From assembly GCA_938002835.1 (NCBI GenBank), contig CALKZS010000010.1, forward strand, positions 38,305 to 102,304: a DNA stretch of 64,000 bases, written 5' to 3'. Positions 18,912-28,378 of this stretch are shown in pieces (positions within the stretch are counted from its first letter, which is position 1; every line of letters begins with the position of its first letter). Both the position numbers and the translations under genes were made by a program. This stretch comes from an uncultured Dokdonia sp. (GTDB lineage Bacteria > Bacteroidota > Bacteroidia > Flavobacteriales > Flavobacteriaceae). Under the pieces are notes generated by a model. The model saw only the letters and a list, made by a program, of their open reading frames with translations. It did no database searches and was not told where the DNA came from.

Positions 18912-19592
18912 TTACAAAACCTCTAGTAACTGGGTTACACTCTCAAAAGCTTTAAACTGCTTATGTGTCACTTCAAAGTCTATTTGCTCGTGTGCCCAAG
19001 TAGTGTGAAATGGGATGTGGTATGCGTGACCTCCTATTTCTAACACCGGTACAACATCTGACTTTAAAGAATTACCTATCATTAAAAATGCTGCTGGCTC
19101 AATATCCAAATGCTGTATTAAATTAGTATAGTTTACAGGTTTTTTATCTGACATTACTTCAATGTGATGAAAGTATGAGGATAAACCAGACTTCTCTAGC
19201 TTACGTTCTTGGTCTAATAAATCACCTTTTGTAGCAACTACTAATCTATATTTTTTAGAAAGTGTTTTGAGTGTTTTTTCTACTCCTTTCATTACATCTA
19301 CAGGTGCCATAAGCATTTCTTTACCGATATCTATAATTTTAGTAATGGTCTCACTAGATACATCACCGTCTGTAATATCTATCGCACATTCTATTAGTGA
19401 TAATGTAAATGGTTTTATACCGTAGCCATATAAGGGAAGGTTGCGCATTTCCATATCAAAAAGACGTTTTTGACATTCTTTAAAAGAAACGTAATCTGTA
19501 AGTAAGTTGCAAAAATAATCTTCGGCATCTCTAAAATAGGTTTCGTTCACCCAGAGTGTATCATCTGCATCAAAGGCAATGGTTCTAATCAT
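18912..19592 (-). CDS. HAD-superfamily hydrolase
   Basis: 226 residues. Motif I is IAFDADDTLWVNE (nucleophile Asp in DADDT), motif II is in LVVATKGD, the Lys of motif III in MSDKKPVNY, and motif IV is FLMIGNSLKSDVVP. The cap domain lies between residues 15 and 100, giving a subfamily I (phosphatase/dehalogenase-like) HAD. Substrate unknown. It starts 15 nt from a palindrome copy that separates it from the GH16 pseudogene. Confidence 0.9.
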   Translation of the reverse strand: MIRTIAFDADDTLWVNETYFRDAEDYFCNLLTDYVSFKECQKRLFDMEMRNLPLYGYGIKPFTLSLIECAIDITDGDVSSETITKIIDIGKEMLMAPVDVMKGVEKTLKTLSKKYRLVVATKGDLLDQERKLEKSGLSSYFHHIEVMSDKKPVNYTNLIQHLDIEPAAFLMIGNSLKSDVVPVLEIGGHAYHIPFHTTWAHEQIDFEVTHKQFKAFESVTQLLEVL

Positions 19593-19606
19593 ATGTTTTT
19601 TTTATA

Positions 19607-19622
19607 CGCTTTCGCGAAAGCG
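19607..19622. repeat. GCTTTCGCGAAAGC palindrome, copy 6
   Basis: Perfect 16 bp palindrome between the HAD gene start and the 3' end of the GH16 pseudogene. Confidence 0.95.
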
Positions 19623-19630
19623 GTTACCTC

Positions 19631-20442
19631 CTACTCTTTATAAACTCTAACATAATCTACTTCCATCTGTGCCGGAAATATCGTATCGTTTACTTCTCCT
19701 CCTAAATTACCCCCAACAGCGACATTGAGAATAAAAAAATACTCTTTTGAAAATGGCCAATTATCATTAGTAGGATTTTCTGGTCTATCTATAGTCAATG
19801 TGATATTCTCTGGGGTGTTAATATAAAACTGTAGCTTATATTCTTTCTAGATAATACCGTAATTATGAAAATCTTCTTCTACCGTTTCTAATGGTATATA
19901 ATTTGTTGAGGTCTGTGTATGATTTGTAAGATAAAATCTTGCTTCTTACTTACGTATTCCATAATATCTATCTCTCCACAATCTAGCCATTCTATGTCTT
20001 TTATGTCATTGCCTAACATCCATATCACTGGCTAGGCACCTTTACCTTTATAATCTGGCATTTTTGCTCGTATCCCCATATGGCAATAGGTAGATGCTTT
20101 ATTGCTTTTCATTCTTGAAGAGGTATAATCTCCTACATTTTAATCTTTTCCTTCTTTTTTGACTGTGATCTTTAAGGTTCCATCACTTACTGTCGAGTTT
20201 TCTCCTGCTGTATAATTTTGAAGTTCGTCATTTCCCCATCCTGTAGCTCCAGTTTCGTATCTCCACTCTTTGGTATTTACAGCATTGCCATTAAACTCTT
20301 CACTCCATAATAACTTAAGAGGAGTCTCTTTAGTCACTTTCTCTTCTTTTTTTGGAGGAAATGAATGTGGGGTTCCTTCTATTTTTTTACTACTAATGAT
20401 TGCAAACAGGTAACAAAAGATAGATAAACAATATGTTTTTAT
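19631..20442 (-). pseudogene. Decayed GH16 beta-glucanase (laminarinase-like) gene
   Basis: Conceptual translation from 20442 gives a signal-like start whose ATG has become ATA, then LLWSEEFNGNAVNTKEWRYE, GWGNDELQNYT, a TAA stop at 20140, VGDYTSSRMKSNK, MGIRAKMPDYKGKGA, a TAG where Trp is expected, PVIWMLGND, and the GH16 catalytic motif GEIDIMEYV. A frameshift follows, then EDFHNYGII with TAG again at a Trp position, LQFYINTPENITL, a second frameshift and a normal end MEVDYVRVYKE. Three in-frame stops and at least two frameshifts make this inactive. The intact family cleaves beta-1,3-glucans such as laminarin. Confidence 0.9.
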
Positions 20443-20498
20443 AGTATATAAATGTACTATAAAAAAAGATGTATAAAAATTGCAATAAAATATACTAC

Positions 20499-21302
20499 TT
20501 AATTAATTGTTTGTCCAGTGTTTATACTCCCCGAAGTATTTACTTGTGTTCTAGACCAAGTAAAGTCTGAAGCTTGAGAACCTGTTCCAGATAGTTGTAA
20601 AGAAGCCCCAACAGGGTCTAGAGTAGCACTTTGAGTCTGAATAATACCAACGTCAGTTGACATCAATCCATTTGCAGGTCCATCAGTAGCTGTAAATGTA
20701 CCTTCATAACTTAAAAATTGAATCACATTTCCACCATCATCTACAAGTGCTATTCCATCAGGGGTACCATTTTGCAAACCATTACTAGGATAAGATATCG
20801 TAGCAAATCCAAAACCAGTTCCTGTATCATTATTCAATATTCCCGAAAAAACATCACTTCCATATTCTGCCCCATTATTTCCATTATATCTTACAATACT
20901 GTAGCCTGTTATATCTAGTCCAGCACCTCCAACAACCTCAATAAACTCACCTACATCTTCCCCAACATTATCATAATGAAATTCGTTAATCCATACATTA
21001 GTATTCATTATAGTTGTTCCAGTACAATGAATATCTTCCCAAGAAGACCCGTTCCAAATATTTAAACAACCAGTAGATATTACAAAAACCAGAAGACCTG
21101 CATCGGTAGCTTGAGGATTTATGGCATCACGATCTGTATCTGTAGATACTCTAGGAGGCATAAATCCTTTAAAATCACCTCCATTTACTTGTGAGGACAC
21201 TTCTAACATTGCAGCATCAGATGGTGTAGTTGTACCAATACCTACTTGACTATGAGAAAATAGTGAAATTAAAACGGTAAATAAGAATAATATTTTTTTC
21301 AT
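20499..21302 (-). CDS. Secreted lamin-tail-like (LTD) surface protein
   Basis: 267 residues; signal peptide MKKILFLFTVLISLFSHSQ. It is followed by VGIGTTTPSDAAMLEVSS and GFMPPRVSTDTDRDAI, a segment common at the start of flavobacterial surface proteins, and ISTGCLNIWNGSSWEDI. From about residue 105, VWINEFHYDNVGEDVGEFIE begins a lamin-tail-type beta-sandwich (EFIEVVG, then GYSIVRYNGNNG). No sorting domain (Por/T9SS) is evident at the C-terminus. Function unknown, probably surface adhesion or binding. Confidence 0.7.
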   Translation of the reverse strand: MKKILFLFTVLISLFSHSQVGIGTTTPSDAAMLEVSSQVNGGDFKGFMPPRVSTDTDRDAINPQATDAGLLVFVISTGCLNIWNGSSWEDIHCTGTTIMNTNVWINEFHYDNVGEDVGEFIEVVGGAGLDITGYSIVRYNGNNGAEYGSDVFSGILNNDTGTGFGFATISYPSNGLQNGTPDGIALVDDGGNVIQFLSYEGTFTATDGPANGLMSTDVGIIQTQSATLDPVGASLQLSGTGSQASDFTWSRTQVNTSGSINTGQTIN

Positions 21303-21401
21303 TTAATTTATGTTTATAAAAAAATTAAATAGGGATCTAGTATAAAGTTAATACTTTAAAATTAAATTAAATGAAAAAAATATTAAAAATTTTTACAATA
21401 A

Positions 21402-22844
21402 TCACTCTTCAACATCAAAAACTTCTTCTGGATTCTTATCTGATGGATAATTGAGCATTCCTTCACTTTTTGCTATAATAGAAGATACTGTAGCATCACC
21501 AGTTACATTAACCACGGTACGACACATATCTAAAATACGATCTACTGGAAAAATAATCGCAATCCAAGCAGGGTTTAATCCCACAGAACCTAATACTACA
21601 ATAAGCATCACTAAACCAGCACTAGGTACTGCTGCAGAACCTATAGAGGCCAGCGTTGCTGTGAGTACTATAGTAAGTTGTTGCCCTATGGTAAGATCTA
21701 TCATATGAAATTGTGCTAGAAAAACAACGACTATGGCTTGGTATAATACAGTGCCATCCATATTTACGGTAGCTCCTATAGGAAGTACAAAACTGGTGAT
21801 CTTTTTATCTACACCTAAGTTTTCTTCTACACACTCCATTGTCACTGGCAATGTCGCAGCACTACTTGAGGTAGAAAAAGCTGTTGTTTGCGCCAGTCCC
21901 ATTGCTTTAAAAAATCCTTTAAAAGGAATCGTACGCACTACTAATTTTATAATTAATGGGTATACAAAAAATACCATAAGCGCGAGACCAATAAACACTG
22001 TAAGTGAGTACCAAGAAAGCCCTTTAAAAATCTCAATTACCTTACTTACATCATTTCCTGCCATTTTACTTATGACTCCTGCTAACAGTGCAAAAACAAA
22101 AAATGGAGCGGCTTGCATTACAAAATCAATCATCTTGAGAAAAACCTCCATAAAACTATCTACAATCTTAATAACAGGTGCTGCCTTATCTTTAGGGATA
22201 AATAATAAACTTATACCAAAGAATAACGCAAAAAAGATCACTTGTAACATCAAACCATTATCTGTAAGTGATTTAAAAATATTTTGAGGTACTAAATCAA
22301 CTAAAGGTTTTAGAGGTCCTGCATTTTTATTTGCTTCAACTGTTTTTAGACGTGACGCTACAGCCTCATCTATTTCTTTATTTTTTTCTCTTTCTACAAC
22401 AGCAGTAATGCGGTCTTTATATTGAGCATCTTCTAAAAAATGCACACCATCTTTTATCTCAATACCTTCACTTTGAGCCCACAGTTCGTAACTTATTCTA
22501 TTATCTATTCTACTAGATTCATCAACCATTGTACCTGGTCGCATAATATTTACTAGAATAAGACCTATTCCCACAGCCATAAGTGTTGTTACAAGATATG
22601 CTAGTAAGGTCTTTCCTCCCATTCTTCCTAAACTCGAAGGATCTCCTATACCTGTTACTCCATTTATAATAGAAAAAAGTACCAGAGGAACAGCAATTAA
22701 CTTTAGAAGATTTATAAAAATAGTTCCAAAAGGAGCAATCCAGTTAATCGTAAACTCACTCCAACCCATTGAGGAAGAAAGTAATGCCCAGATAATACCT
22801 AAAACTAATCCTATTATAATCTTCCAGTGTAATGCTATTTTCAT
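21402..22844 (-). CDS. Dicarboxylate/amino acid:cation symporter (DAACS)
   Basis: An SLC1/GltP-type transporter of about 480 residues with 8 hydrophobic segments and two re-entrant hairpins. Signature parts: AFSTSSSAATLPVTMECVEE (the serine-rich HP1 motif) near residue 330, ATVNMDGTVLYQAI (NMDGT, cation/substrate site) and VPSAGLVMLIVVLGSVGL, then DRILDMCRTVVNVTGDA (conserved Asp/Arg). It takes up C4-dicarboxylates or glutamate with Na+/H+. A hydrophilic insert of about 75 residues lies after TM3. The ATG at 22844 is preferred over an upstream TTG. Confidence 0.93.
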   Translation of the reverse strand: MKIALHWKIIIGLVLGIIWALLSSSMGWSEFTINWIAPFGTIFINLLKLIAVPLVLFSIINGVTGIGDPSSLGRMGGKTLLAYLVTTLMAVGIGLILVNIMRPGTMVDESSRIDNRISYELWAQSEGIEIKDGVHFLEDAQYKDRITAVVEREKNKEIDEAVASRLKTVEANKNAGPLKPLVDLVPQNIFKSLTDNGLMLQVIFFALFFGISLLFIPKDKAAPVIKIVDSFMEVFLKMIDFVMQAAPFFVFALLAGVISKMAGNDVSKVIEIFKGLSWYSLTVFIGLALMVFFVYPLIIKLVVRTIPFKGFFKAMGLAQTTAFSTSSSAATLPVTMECVEENLGVDKKITSFVLPIGATVNMDGTVLYQAIVVVFLAQFHMIDLTIGQQLTIVLTATLASIGSAAVPSAGLVMLIVVLGSVGLNPAWIAIIFPVDRILDMCRTVVNVTGDATVSSIIAKSEGMLNYPSDKNPEEVFDVEE

Positions 22845-22975
22845 AATGTATAAAATTCTCAAAAAGATAGACGTTATTACTATCTAAATAATGTGTTTGA
22901 ATTATTGTAATGCTTTGTCAAGACTTAAAAATAACAAATCACATCCCTTAGCTAAAGGAATGATGCATAAAAAAT

Positions 22976-23004
22976 AAAAATTCCTCGCATTGGCGAGGAA
23001 TTTA
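22976..23004 (-). terminator. aroC terminator
   Basis: ATTCCTCGC / GCGAGGAAT stem with a 4 nt loop, followed on the minus strand by a T-rich stretch. Confidence 0.85.
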
Positions 23005-23005
23005 T

Positions 23006-24070
23006 TTATAATCTTGTTGCTTTATCACGTAGCATAAAATCTGCTATGACCAGTGCTGCCATTGCTTCTACAATGGGTACAGCTCTAGGAACAACACAAG
23101 GATCGTGGCGACCTTTACCTTGCATCTCTACCATCTCACCCGCTGCATTAATTGTCTCTTGTTTTTGCATTACCGTAGCAACAGGTTTAAAAGCCACTTT
23201 AAAATAAATATCCATTCCGTTAGAAATACCCCCTTGCACTCCACCACTTAGATTGGTTTTTGTGGTTCCATCGGTATTAAAATGGTCATTGTGATCGCTC
23301 CCTTTCATTTGGGCACCAGAAAAACCACTTCCATACTCAAAACCTTTTACGGCATTAATAGATAGCATTGCTTTTCCTAACTCTGCGTGAAGTTTATCAA
23401 ACACAGGTTCTCCAAGACCTACAGGTACATTTTGAATCACACAAGTAATGACTCCTCCTATAGTATCTCCTTCTTTTTTTATTACTTTTATTTTGTTTTC
23501 ACACGCTTTCGCGAAAGCGGGATCTGCACATCTCACATCATTTTTTTCTATTTCAGAAAAATCTAATTCTTGATATGGAGTATTCATCACAAGATCACCT
23601 ACTGCGCTTGTAAATGCATAAAACTTGATGTCTTTTACATATTGCTTTGCAATCGCACCAGCTACTACTCTACTTGCTGTCTCACGTGCCGAAGAGCGAC
23701 CACCACCACGATAGTCACGATTCCCGTATTTTTTATCATACGTATAATCTGCGTGACTAGGACGGTAGGTATCTTTTATATGACCATAGTCTTTAGACTT
23801 CTGGTTTGTATTTACAATCTGAAAACCTATGGGCGTTCCTGTGGTCTTTCCTTCAAAGATTCCTGAAGAAAAATCTACGGTATCTGGTTCTTTTCGTTGG
23901 GTAACTATTTTAGATTGGCCAGGCTTACGTCTATCAAGATCACGTTGTATAGCCTCAAAATCAAGCTCTAATCCAGCAGGACATCCGTCTATAATACCTC
24001 CTATAGCTTTTCCGTGAGATTCGCCATATGTTGTTAGTTTAAATATCGTCCCGTAGGTATTTCCTGCCAT
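23006..24070 (-). CDS. aroC: Chorismate synthase
   Basis: Last step of the shikimate pathway (EPSP to chorismate, reduced FMN-dependent). Starts [20 protein letters not shown] (signature 1, GESHG), then [37 protein letters not shown] (signature 2) and [14 protein letters not shown] with the closing [17 protein letters not shown] (signature 3). 354 residues. A palindrome copy lies in the coding region and gives [10 protein letters not shown] at about residues 184-193. Monocistronic with its own terminator. Confidence 0.98.
   Translation of the reverse strand: MAGNTYGTIFKLTTYGESHGKAIGGIIDGCPAGLELDFEAIQRDLDRRKPGQSKIVTQRKEPDTVDFSSGIFEGKTTGTPIGFQIVNTNQKSKDYGHIKDTYRPSHADYTYDKKYGNRDYRGGGRSSARETASRVVAGAIAKQYVKDIKFYAFTSAVGDLVMNTPYQELDFSEIEKNDVRCADPAFAKACENKIKVIKKEGDTIGGVITCVIQNVPVGLGEPVFDKLHAELGKAMLSINAVKGFEYGSGFSGAQMKGSDHNDHFNTDGTTKTNLSGGVQGGISNGMDIYFKVAFKPVATVMQKQETINAAGEMVEMQGKGRHDPCVVPRAVPIVEAMAALVIADFMLRDKATRL
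23504..23519. repeat. GCTTTCGCGAAAGC palindrome, copy 7 (inside aroC)
   Basis: Perfect 16 bp palindrome in the coding region, read as Ala-Phe-Ala-Lys-Ala. Spacing between flanking conserved aroC motifs (VRC and KEGDTIGG) appears unchanged. Confidence 0.95.
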
Positions 24071-24222
24071 TGTATAGTTTTATACAAATGTAATTTTAAA
24101 ACATCGCAACCTCAAATAAAGTGGTTTAAAAATTACAGTATTCAACATAAAAAAACCAACTCTAATTTTCTTTTAAAAATTTCATTAAAAAACCTTTTAT
24201 ACATTGATTATAAAACTATTAC

Positions 24223-24242
24223 GAGACCGTTACAACGGTCTC
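24223..24242. repeat. 20 bp perfect inverted repeat
   Basis: GAGACCGTT-AC-AACGGTCTC hairpin at the 3' edge of the IS982 remnant. No T-run follows directly, so I do not call it a terminator. Confidence 0.75.
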
Positions 24243-24492
24243 TAAATGGAAATAGTTTTCGTTTTTGTCTATTGTAAACACTGCGTTCAATTTTTTCTGC
24301 TAGAAATGATGGTAAAACTCAAAAAAGCTGGCATTCACTATCAATACTCATACATTCTGAAGTTAAATCTATAGCAATGAGTTCTTTATCTCTTAATTTA
24401 GGAGTACGTATTTGATGCAGATAGTCCATCCTAAGATCTACTTCTTTTAAAATCTTAAGTATTTTATCGTAATTTGCTTAAAAGTTGTGTAT
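24230..24492 (-). pseudogene. IS982-family transposase remnant (5' part)
   Basis: The conceptual minus-strand translation reads NYDKILKILKEVDLRMDYL, HQIRTPKLRDKELIAIDLTS, CMSIDSECQLF, a TGA where Arg is expected, VLPSFLAEKIERSVYNRQKR, then KLFPF. This is the N-terminal pattern of IS982 transposases (QIRTPKLxDxELIxxxLTxE, SIDSExQLFRxLP, KIERSVYNRRRR). The start codon position holds ATA and another stop (TAA) follows four codons later. The catalytic DDE part is absent. A dead IS fragment, just upstream of the second metalloprotease gene. Confidence 0.85.
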
Positions 24493-24622
24493 ATAAATTA
24501 TAGTCTAACAACTACAACTCACTAATTTTTAACAGGTTGCATAAATTTTTCTAAATACACAACGATTTAATGCATTATTAAAATAACAACTTGTATAAAT
24601 AGAAATCAAATAATAACTATAA

Positions 24623-27238
24623 ATGAAAATGACATCATCAAAAAACAAATTATTTTTTTTAACTGTTATGTTTTTACTAGGACTAGGAGTTCAAAATATG
24701 AATGCACAACGTAAGAAAAAGAGAAAGTCAAAAAAGGGAGAAACTGAACAAGTTGATAAATCTAAAAAGGACTCTAAAGAAAAAACGATCGAAAATCTTA
24801 CTAAAAAAAGTAAAAAAATTGAGGGACTATTTACTATTTATCAGGATAGTATTGATGGCTCAACTCAAATGTTAATTACTAAAGATCAATTAGAAAAAGA
24901 GTTTATCTATTTTAGTCAAATATCTGATGGAGTTCTAGAAGCTGGGGCTTTTAGAGGGGCGTATATGGATAATAAGGTGTTTACACTAAAAAAACACTTT
25001 AATAAAATTGAATTTGTTACTAAAAACGCTTCTTTCTATTTTGATGAGAATAGTGAACTCTCAAAAGCTGCCGATGCTAATATTAGTGAAGGTGTTATGG
25101 CAAGTCTAAAAATTGAAGCTTCTGATGAAGAAAAAGGATTGTATTTAATAAAATCTGATGATTTATTCTTAAAAGAAACTTTTGAACAAATAAAGTCTCC
25201 TAGCTTTCCCGGAGCATCCCCTCTTGCTTTTAAATTAGGTAATTTAAGTAAAGAAAAAACTAAAATTAATAGTATAAAAAATTACCCTGAAAATCTTAAT
25301 ATAAACAGTAATTATGTGTATTCAAAAGCTAGTATTCTTAATGGAGGGTCTGCTGCTGTAACTGATGGTAGAAACGTTACTATAAAGGTAGAGCATAGTC
25401 TTATAGCAATGCCAAAGAGTGACTATCAACCTAGATTTGATGATCCTAGAGTGGGGTATTTTTTAACACAAGTAACAGATCTCACATCTACAAGTCCTAC
25501 TCCATATAGAGATTTAATTCACCGTTGGAAATTAATAAAGAAAGACCCAAATAACGCAATTTCTGAACCAGTAGAACCTATTGTATGGTGGATGGAAAAT
25601 ACAACGCCTAAGGAGTTTAGAGAAACTATTAAAGAAGCTGTTCTAGAATGGAATAAAGCTTTTGAAAAAGCCGGGTTTAAAGATGCAATAGTTGTAAAAC
25701 AACAACCAGATGATGCTACTTGGGATGCAGGAGATATTAGATATAATGTATTACGATGGACATCTTCTCCACAACCACCTTTTGGAGGATATGGACCTAG
25801 TTTTGTAAACCCAAGGACAGGTGAAATATTAGGTGCTGATATTATGCTCGAATATGTATATCACACAAATCGTGTAAAATATGACCGTCTATTTAGTCAT
25901 AGCGTTAATGGTCATCTAGAAGAAGAAAATAATTATCCAGTATTAGGAAAAGATAAGCATATGTATTGTTCTTATGGACATAAAATGCAAGAAAACGCAT
26001 TATTTGGACAAGCTGTTCTTACAGCATACGGAGCAAACGATGACGAGATGATTGGGATGAGAAAAGAAGCAATGAAAGAACTTGTGATGCACGAGGTAGG
26101 ACACACACTTGGATTAAATCATAATATGAAAGCTAGTCAATTATTTTCTCCAGAAGAATTAAATGATCCAGAATTTATAAAGGGAAAATGCTTAACTGGG
26201 TCTGTAATGGATTATACAGCTATTAATGTTACAAATGACAAGAAAGACCAAGGACATTACTTCTCTACTACTGTTGGTCCTTACGATAAATGGGCTATAC
26301 AGTATGGATATACACCTATAAATAATAGAAGTGATTTAGAAGCAATAGCTAGTGAATCTAATAAACCAGAATTAATATTTGGTAATGATGCAGATGATAT
26401 GAGGTCTCCTGGAAAGGCTATTGACCCTAGAGTTATGATAGGTGATATGTCTAATGATCAAATTACCTACTCTATAAACAGAATGAAATTAATAAATACA
26501 CTTATTCCTGAAATAAAAACTAGGTTTAGTAGAGATGGAGAATCATATCAAGAAGTGACACAATATTATTATCTTCTTAGAGGTCTATATGGTGGTGCTA
26601 GTGATGTTATTTCTAGATTTATTGGAGGAGTGTATGTAGATAGAAGTATGGTTGGACAAGACTCAAATACTAAACCATACACTCCTGTAAGTTATACAGA
26701 TCAAAAAAGAGCTATGGTGGCATTAAATAAGTACATTTTTGCCCCAGATGCATACACAGCTCCAAGCGAGTTATATAATCACATAGCTATACAACGTAGA
26801 GGTTATAACTTTTTTGGTGGTCCAGAAGATCCTAAAATTCACACTTTAGCTCTTAATTATCAAAAAAGAATTTTAGATCATATATTACATAGAAACACGT
26901 TACAACGTATTAGTGACTCTGAACTATATGGCAATGAATATAAATTATCTGAATTTATGACAGATTTAAATAATGCTATTTTTAAAGAAGATGCTAGTGG
27001 TTCTATCAATACATTTAGACAAAATCTACAATTAGAATACACAAAAAGATTAATTAAAATGGTCGCTACATCAGATTCTAAAAGTCCAAAATATACATAT
27101 ACCTCTCAATCAATGGCGTTGTATAATTTAAAAAGGATCAAATCTATGATCTCTAACAATGCTGGAAATACAATATCTAAAGCTCATAAGGATCACTTAA
27201 AAACCCTAATTAATAACACAATTGAAGAAGTAAAATAA
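24623..27238 (+). CDS. Secreted zinc metalloprotease (DUF5117/DUF4953 type), paralog 2
   Basis: 871 residues; signal peptide (cleavage near QNMNAQ) followed by a very Lys-rich linker. The zinc motif is VMHEVGHTLGLNHNMKASQL near residue 495, with the following met-turn-like SVMDYTAINV. Shared blocks with the 15497-17992 paralog include PRVGYFLTQVTDL, HRWKLIKKDP, EAVLEWNKAFEKAGFKDAI, YNVLRWTSSPQPPFGGYGPS and VGPYDKWAIQYGY. Likely periplasmic or secreted peptidase. Monocistronic: a terminator follows, and the upstream region holds the IS982 remnant. Confidence 0.9.
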   Translation: MKMTSSKNKLFFLTVMFLLGLGVQNMNAQRKKKRKSKKGETEQVDKSKKDSKEKTIENLTKKSKKIEGLFTIYQDSIDGSTQMLITKDQLEKEFIYFSQISDGVLEAGAFRGAYMDNKVFTLKKHFNKIEFVTKNASFYFDENSELSKAADANISEGVMASLKIEASDEEKGLYLIKSDDLFLKETFEQIKSPSFPGASPLAFKLGNLSKEKTKINSIKNYPENLNINSNYVYSKASILNGGSAAVTDGRNVTIKVEHSLIAMPKSDYQPRFDDPRVGYFLTQVTDLTSTSPTPYRDLIHRWKLIKKDPNNAISEPVEPIVWWMENTTPKEFRETIKEAVLEWNKAFEKAGFKDAIVVKQQPDDATWDAGDIRYNVLRWTSSPQPPFGGYGPSFVNPRTGEILGADIMLEYVYHTNRVKYDRLFSHSVNGHLEEENNYPVLGKDKHMYCSYGHKMQENALFGQAVLTAYGANDDEMIGMRKEAMKELVMHEVGHTLGLNHNMKASQLFSPEELNDPEFIKGKCLTGSVMDYTAINVTNDKKDQGHYFSTTVGPYDKWAIQYGYTPINNRSDLEAIASESNKPELIFGNDADDMRSPGKAIDPRVMIGDMSNDQITYSINRMKLINTLIPEIKTRFSRDGESYQEVTQYYYLLRGLYGGASDVISRFIGGVYVDRSMVGQDSNTKPYTPVSYTDQKRAMVALNKYIFAPDAYTAPSELYNHIAIQRRGYNFFGGPEDPKIHTLALNYQKRILDHILHRNTLQRISDSELYGNEYKLSEFMTDLNNAIFKEDASGSINTFRQNLQLEYTKRLIKMVATSDSKSPKYTYTSQSMALYNLKRIKSMISNNAGNTISKAHKDHLKTLINNTIEEVK

Positions 27239-27261
27239 ACTTCAAATAAAATATCAATGAT

Positions 27262-27293
27262 ATAAAGGCTATTTTATGTAAAATAGCCTTTAT
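27262..27293 (+). terminator. Terminator after metalloprotease 2
   Basis: AAAGGCTATTTTA ... TAAAATAGCCTTT stem with a tiny loop followed by TCTTTTT. Confidence 0.85.
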
Positions 27294-27445
27294 CTTTTTA
27301 TAGATCTTTCATTAAAACACAACTTTTACTTTTAATAATCTAAAAAATAACAATACAACTAATCTTACTTATAAATTAATAAGAACTTTAATTTCTTATA
27401 CACTAAGTTTATAGTCTTAAAAAATATAATTTTTTCAATTTTAAT

Positions 27446-28300
27446 ATGAAAAAAATAACGCTACTCATACACTGTAAAGATCAAAAAGGAATTATAGCAT
27501 CAGTTACAAATTTTATACTTCAAAATTCTGGTAATACCACATATATAGATCAACACGTAGACGCACAAGAAAATGTTTTTTTTATGCGACTAGAATGTGT
27601 TTTTGATCAAGCAACTTTCAATACCGAAAATTTCAAGAATGAATTTGGAAAAAAAATAGGAAAGCCATTTGAAATGCAATGGCAGTTACATCCAGCAACT
27701 CAAAAGCTACAAATGGCGATTTTTGTTTCTAAATATGATCATTGTCTCTATGACATACTGGGCCGTTATAATACTGGAGAACTTAATGTACATATCCCTT
27801 TTATTATAAGTAATCACAGAGAACTAGAACATATAGCAGCAAATTTTAACATCCCGTTTTATCATATCCCTGTGACCAAAGACACAAAGGATGCTGTCGA
27901 GAAAGAACAACTAGAACTCCTAAAAGAACATCAAGTAGATTTTATAGTACTTGCTCGTTATATGCAAATTATAACAAGTACAGTGATTAATGAATATCCT
28001 AATAAAATTATTAATATACATCACTCCTTTTTACCCGCTTTTGTAGGAGCAAAACCATATCACGCTGCTTTTGCTAGAGGTGTAAAGATTATAGGAACTA
28101 CAAGTCATTATGTCACAGAAGAGTTAGATGCTGGTCCTATTATAGAACAAGATACAATACGAGTTACCCACAGTAATACTATACCAGATCTTATTGCAAA
28201 AGGACGTGATTTAGAAAAAATTGTACTCTCTAGAGCTATAAAATTACACGCTCAGCACAAATGCTTTGTCTATAAGAACAAAACAATCATTTTTACATAA
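27446..28300 (+). CDS. purU: Formyltetrahydrofolate deformylase
   Basis: Hydrolyses 10-formyl-THF to THF and formate. N-terminal ACT domain (LLIHCKDQKGIIASVTNFIL, residues 4-23) and C-terminal formyl-transferase-like catalytic domain. Catalytic Asn/His in NIHHSFLPAF near residue 190 and the conserved Asp in TEELDAGPIIEQD near 228. 284 residues, normal. It balances one-carbon pools; purM is about 5 kb away but not linked. A palindrome copy lies after the stop codon. Confidence 0.96.
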   Translation: MKKITLLIHCKDQKGIIASVTNFILQNSGNTTYIDQHVDAQENVFFMRLECVFDQATFNTENFKNEFGKKIGKPFEMQWQLHPATQKLQMAIFVSKYDHCLYDILGRYNTGELNVHIPFIISNHRELEHIAANFNIPFYHIPVTKDTKDAVEKEQLELLKEHQVDFIVLARYMQIITSTVINEYPNKIINIHHSFLPAFVGAKPYHAAFARGVKIIGTTSHYVTEELDAGPIIEQDTIRVTHSNTIPDLIAKGRDLEKIVLSRAIKLHAQHKCFVYKNKTIIFT

Positions 28301-28314
28301 ATTGCTTTTAATAT

Positions 28315-28328
28315 GCTTTCGCGAAAGC
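28315..28328. repeat. GCTTTCGCGAAAGC palindrome, copy 8
   Basis: 14 bp core palindrome between purU and the DUF4197 lipoprotein gene. Confidence 0.95.
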
Positions 28329-28378
28329 GTACTCTTAACTTTTCAATTATCTTTACAAAGAATTAAATACAACTCATT

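Noticed and set aside
23570..23866. 98-codon frame opposite aroC
   Set aside because: Lies wholly in antisense to a strongly conserved gene and has Cys/Ser-rich low-information content.
24223..24242. 20 bp inverted repeat as a terminator
   Set aside because: No T-run directly follows on either strand and no intact gene ends there.
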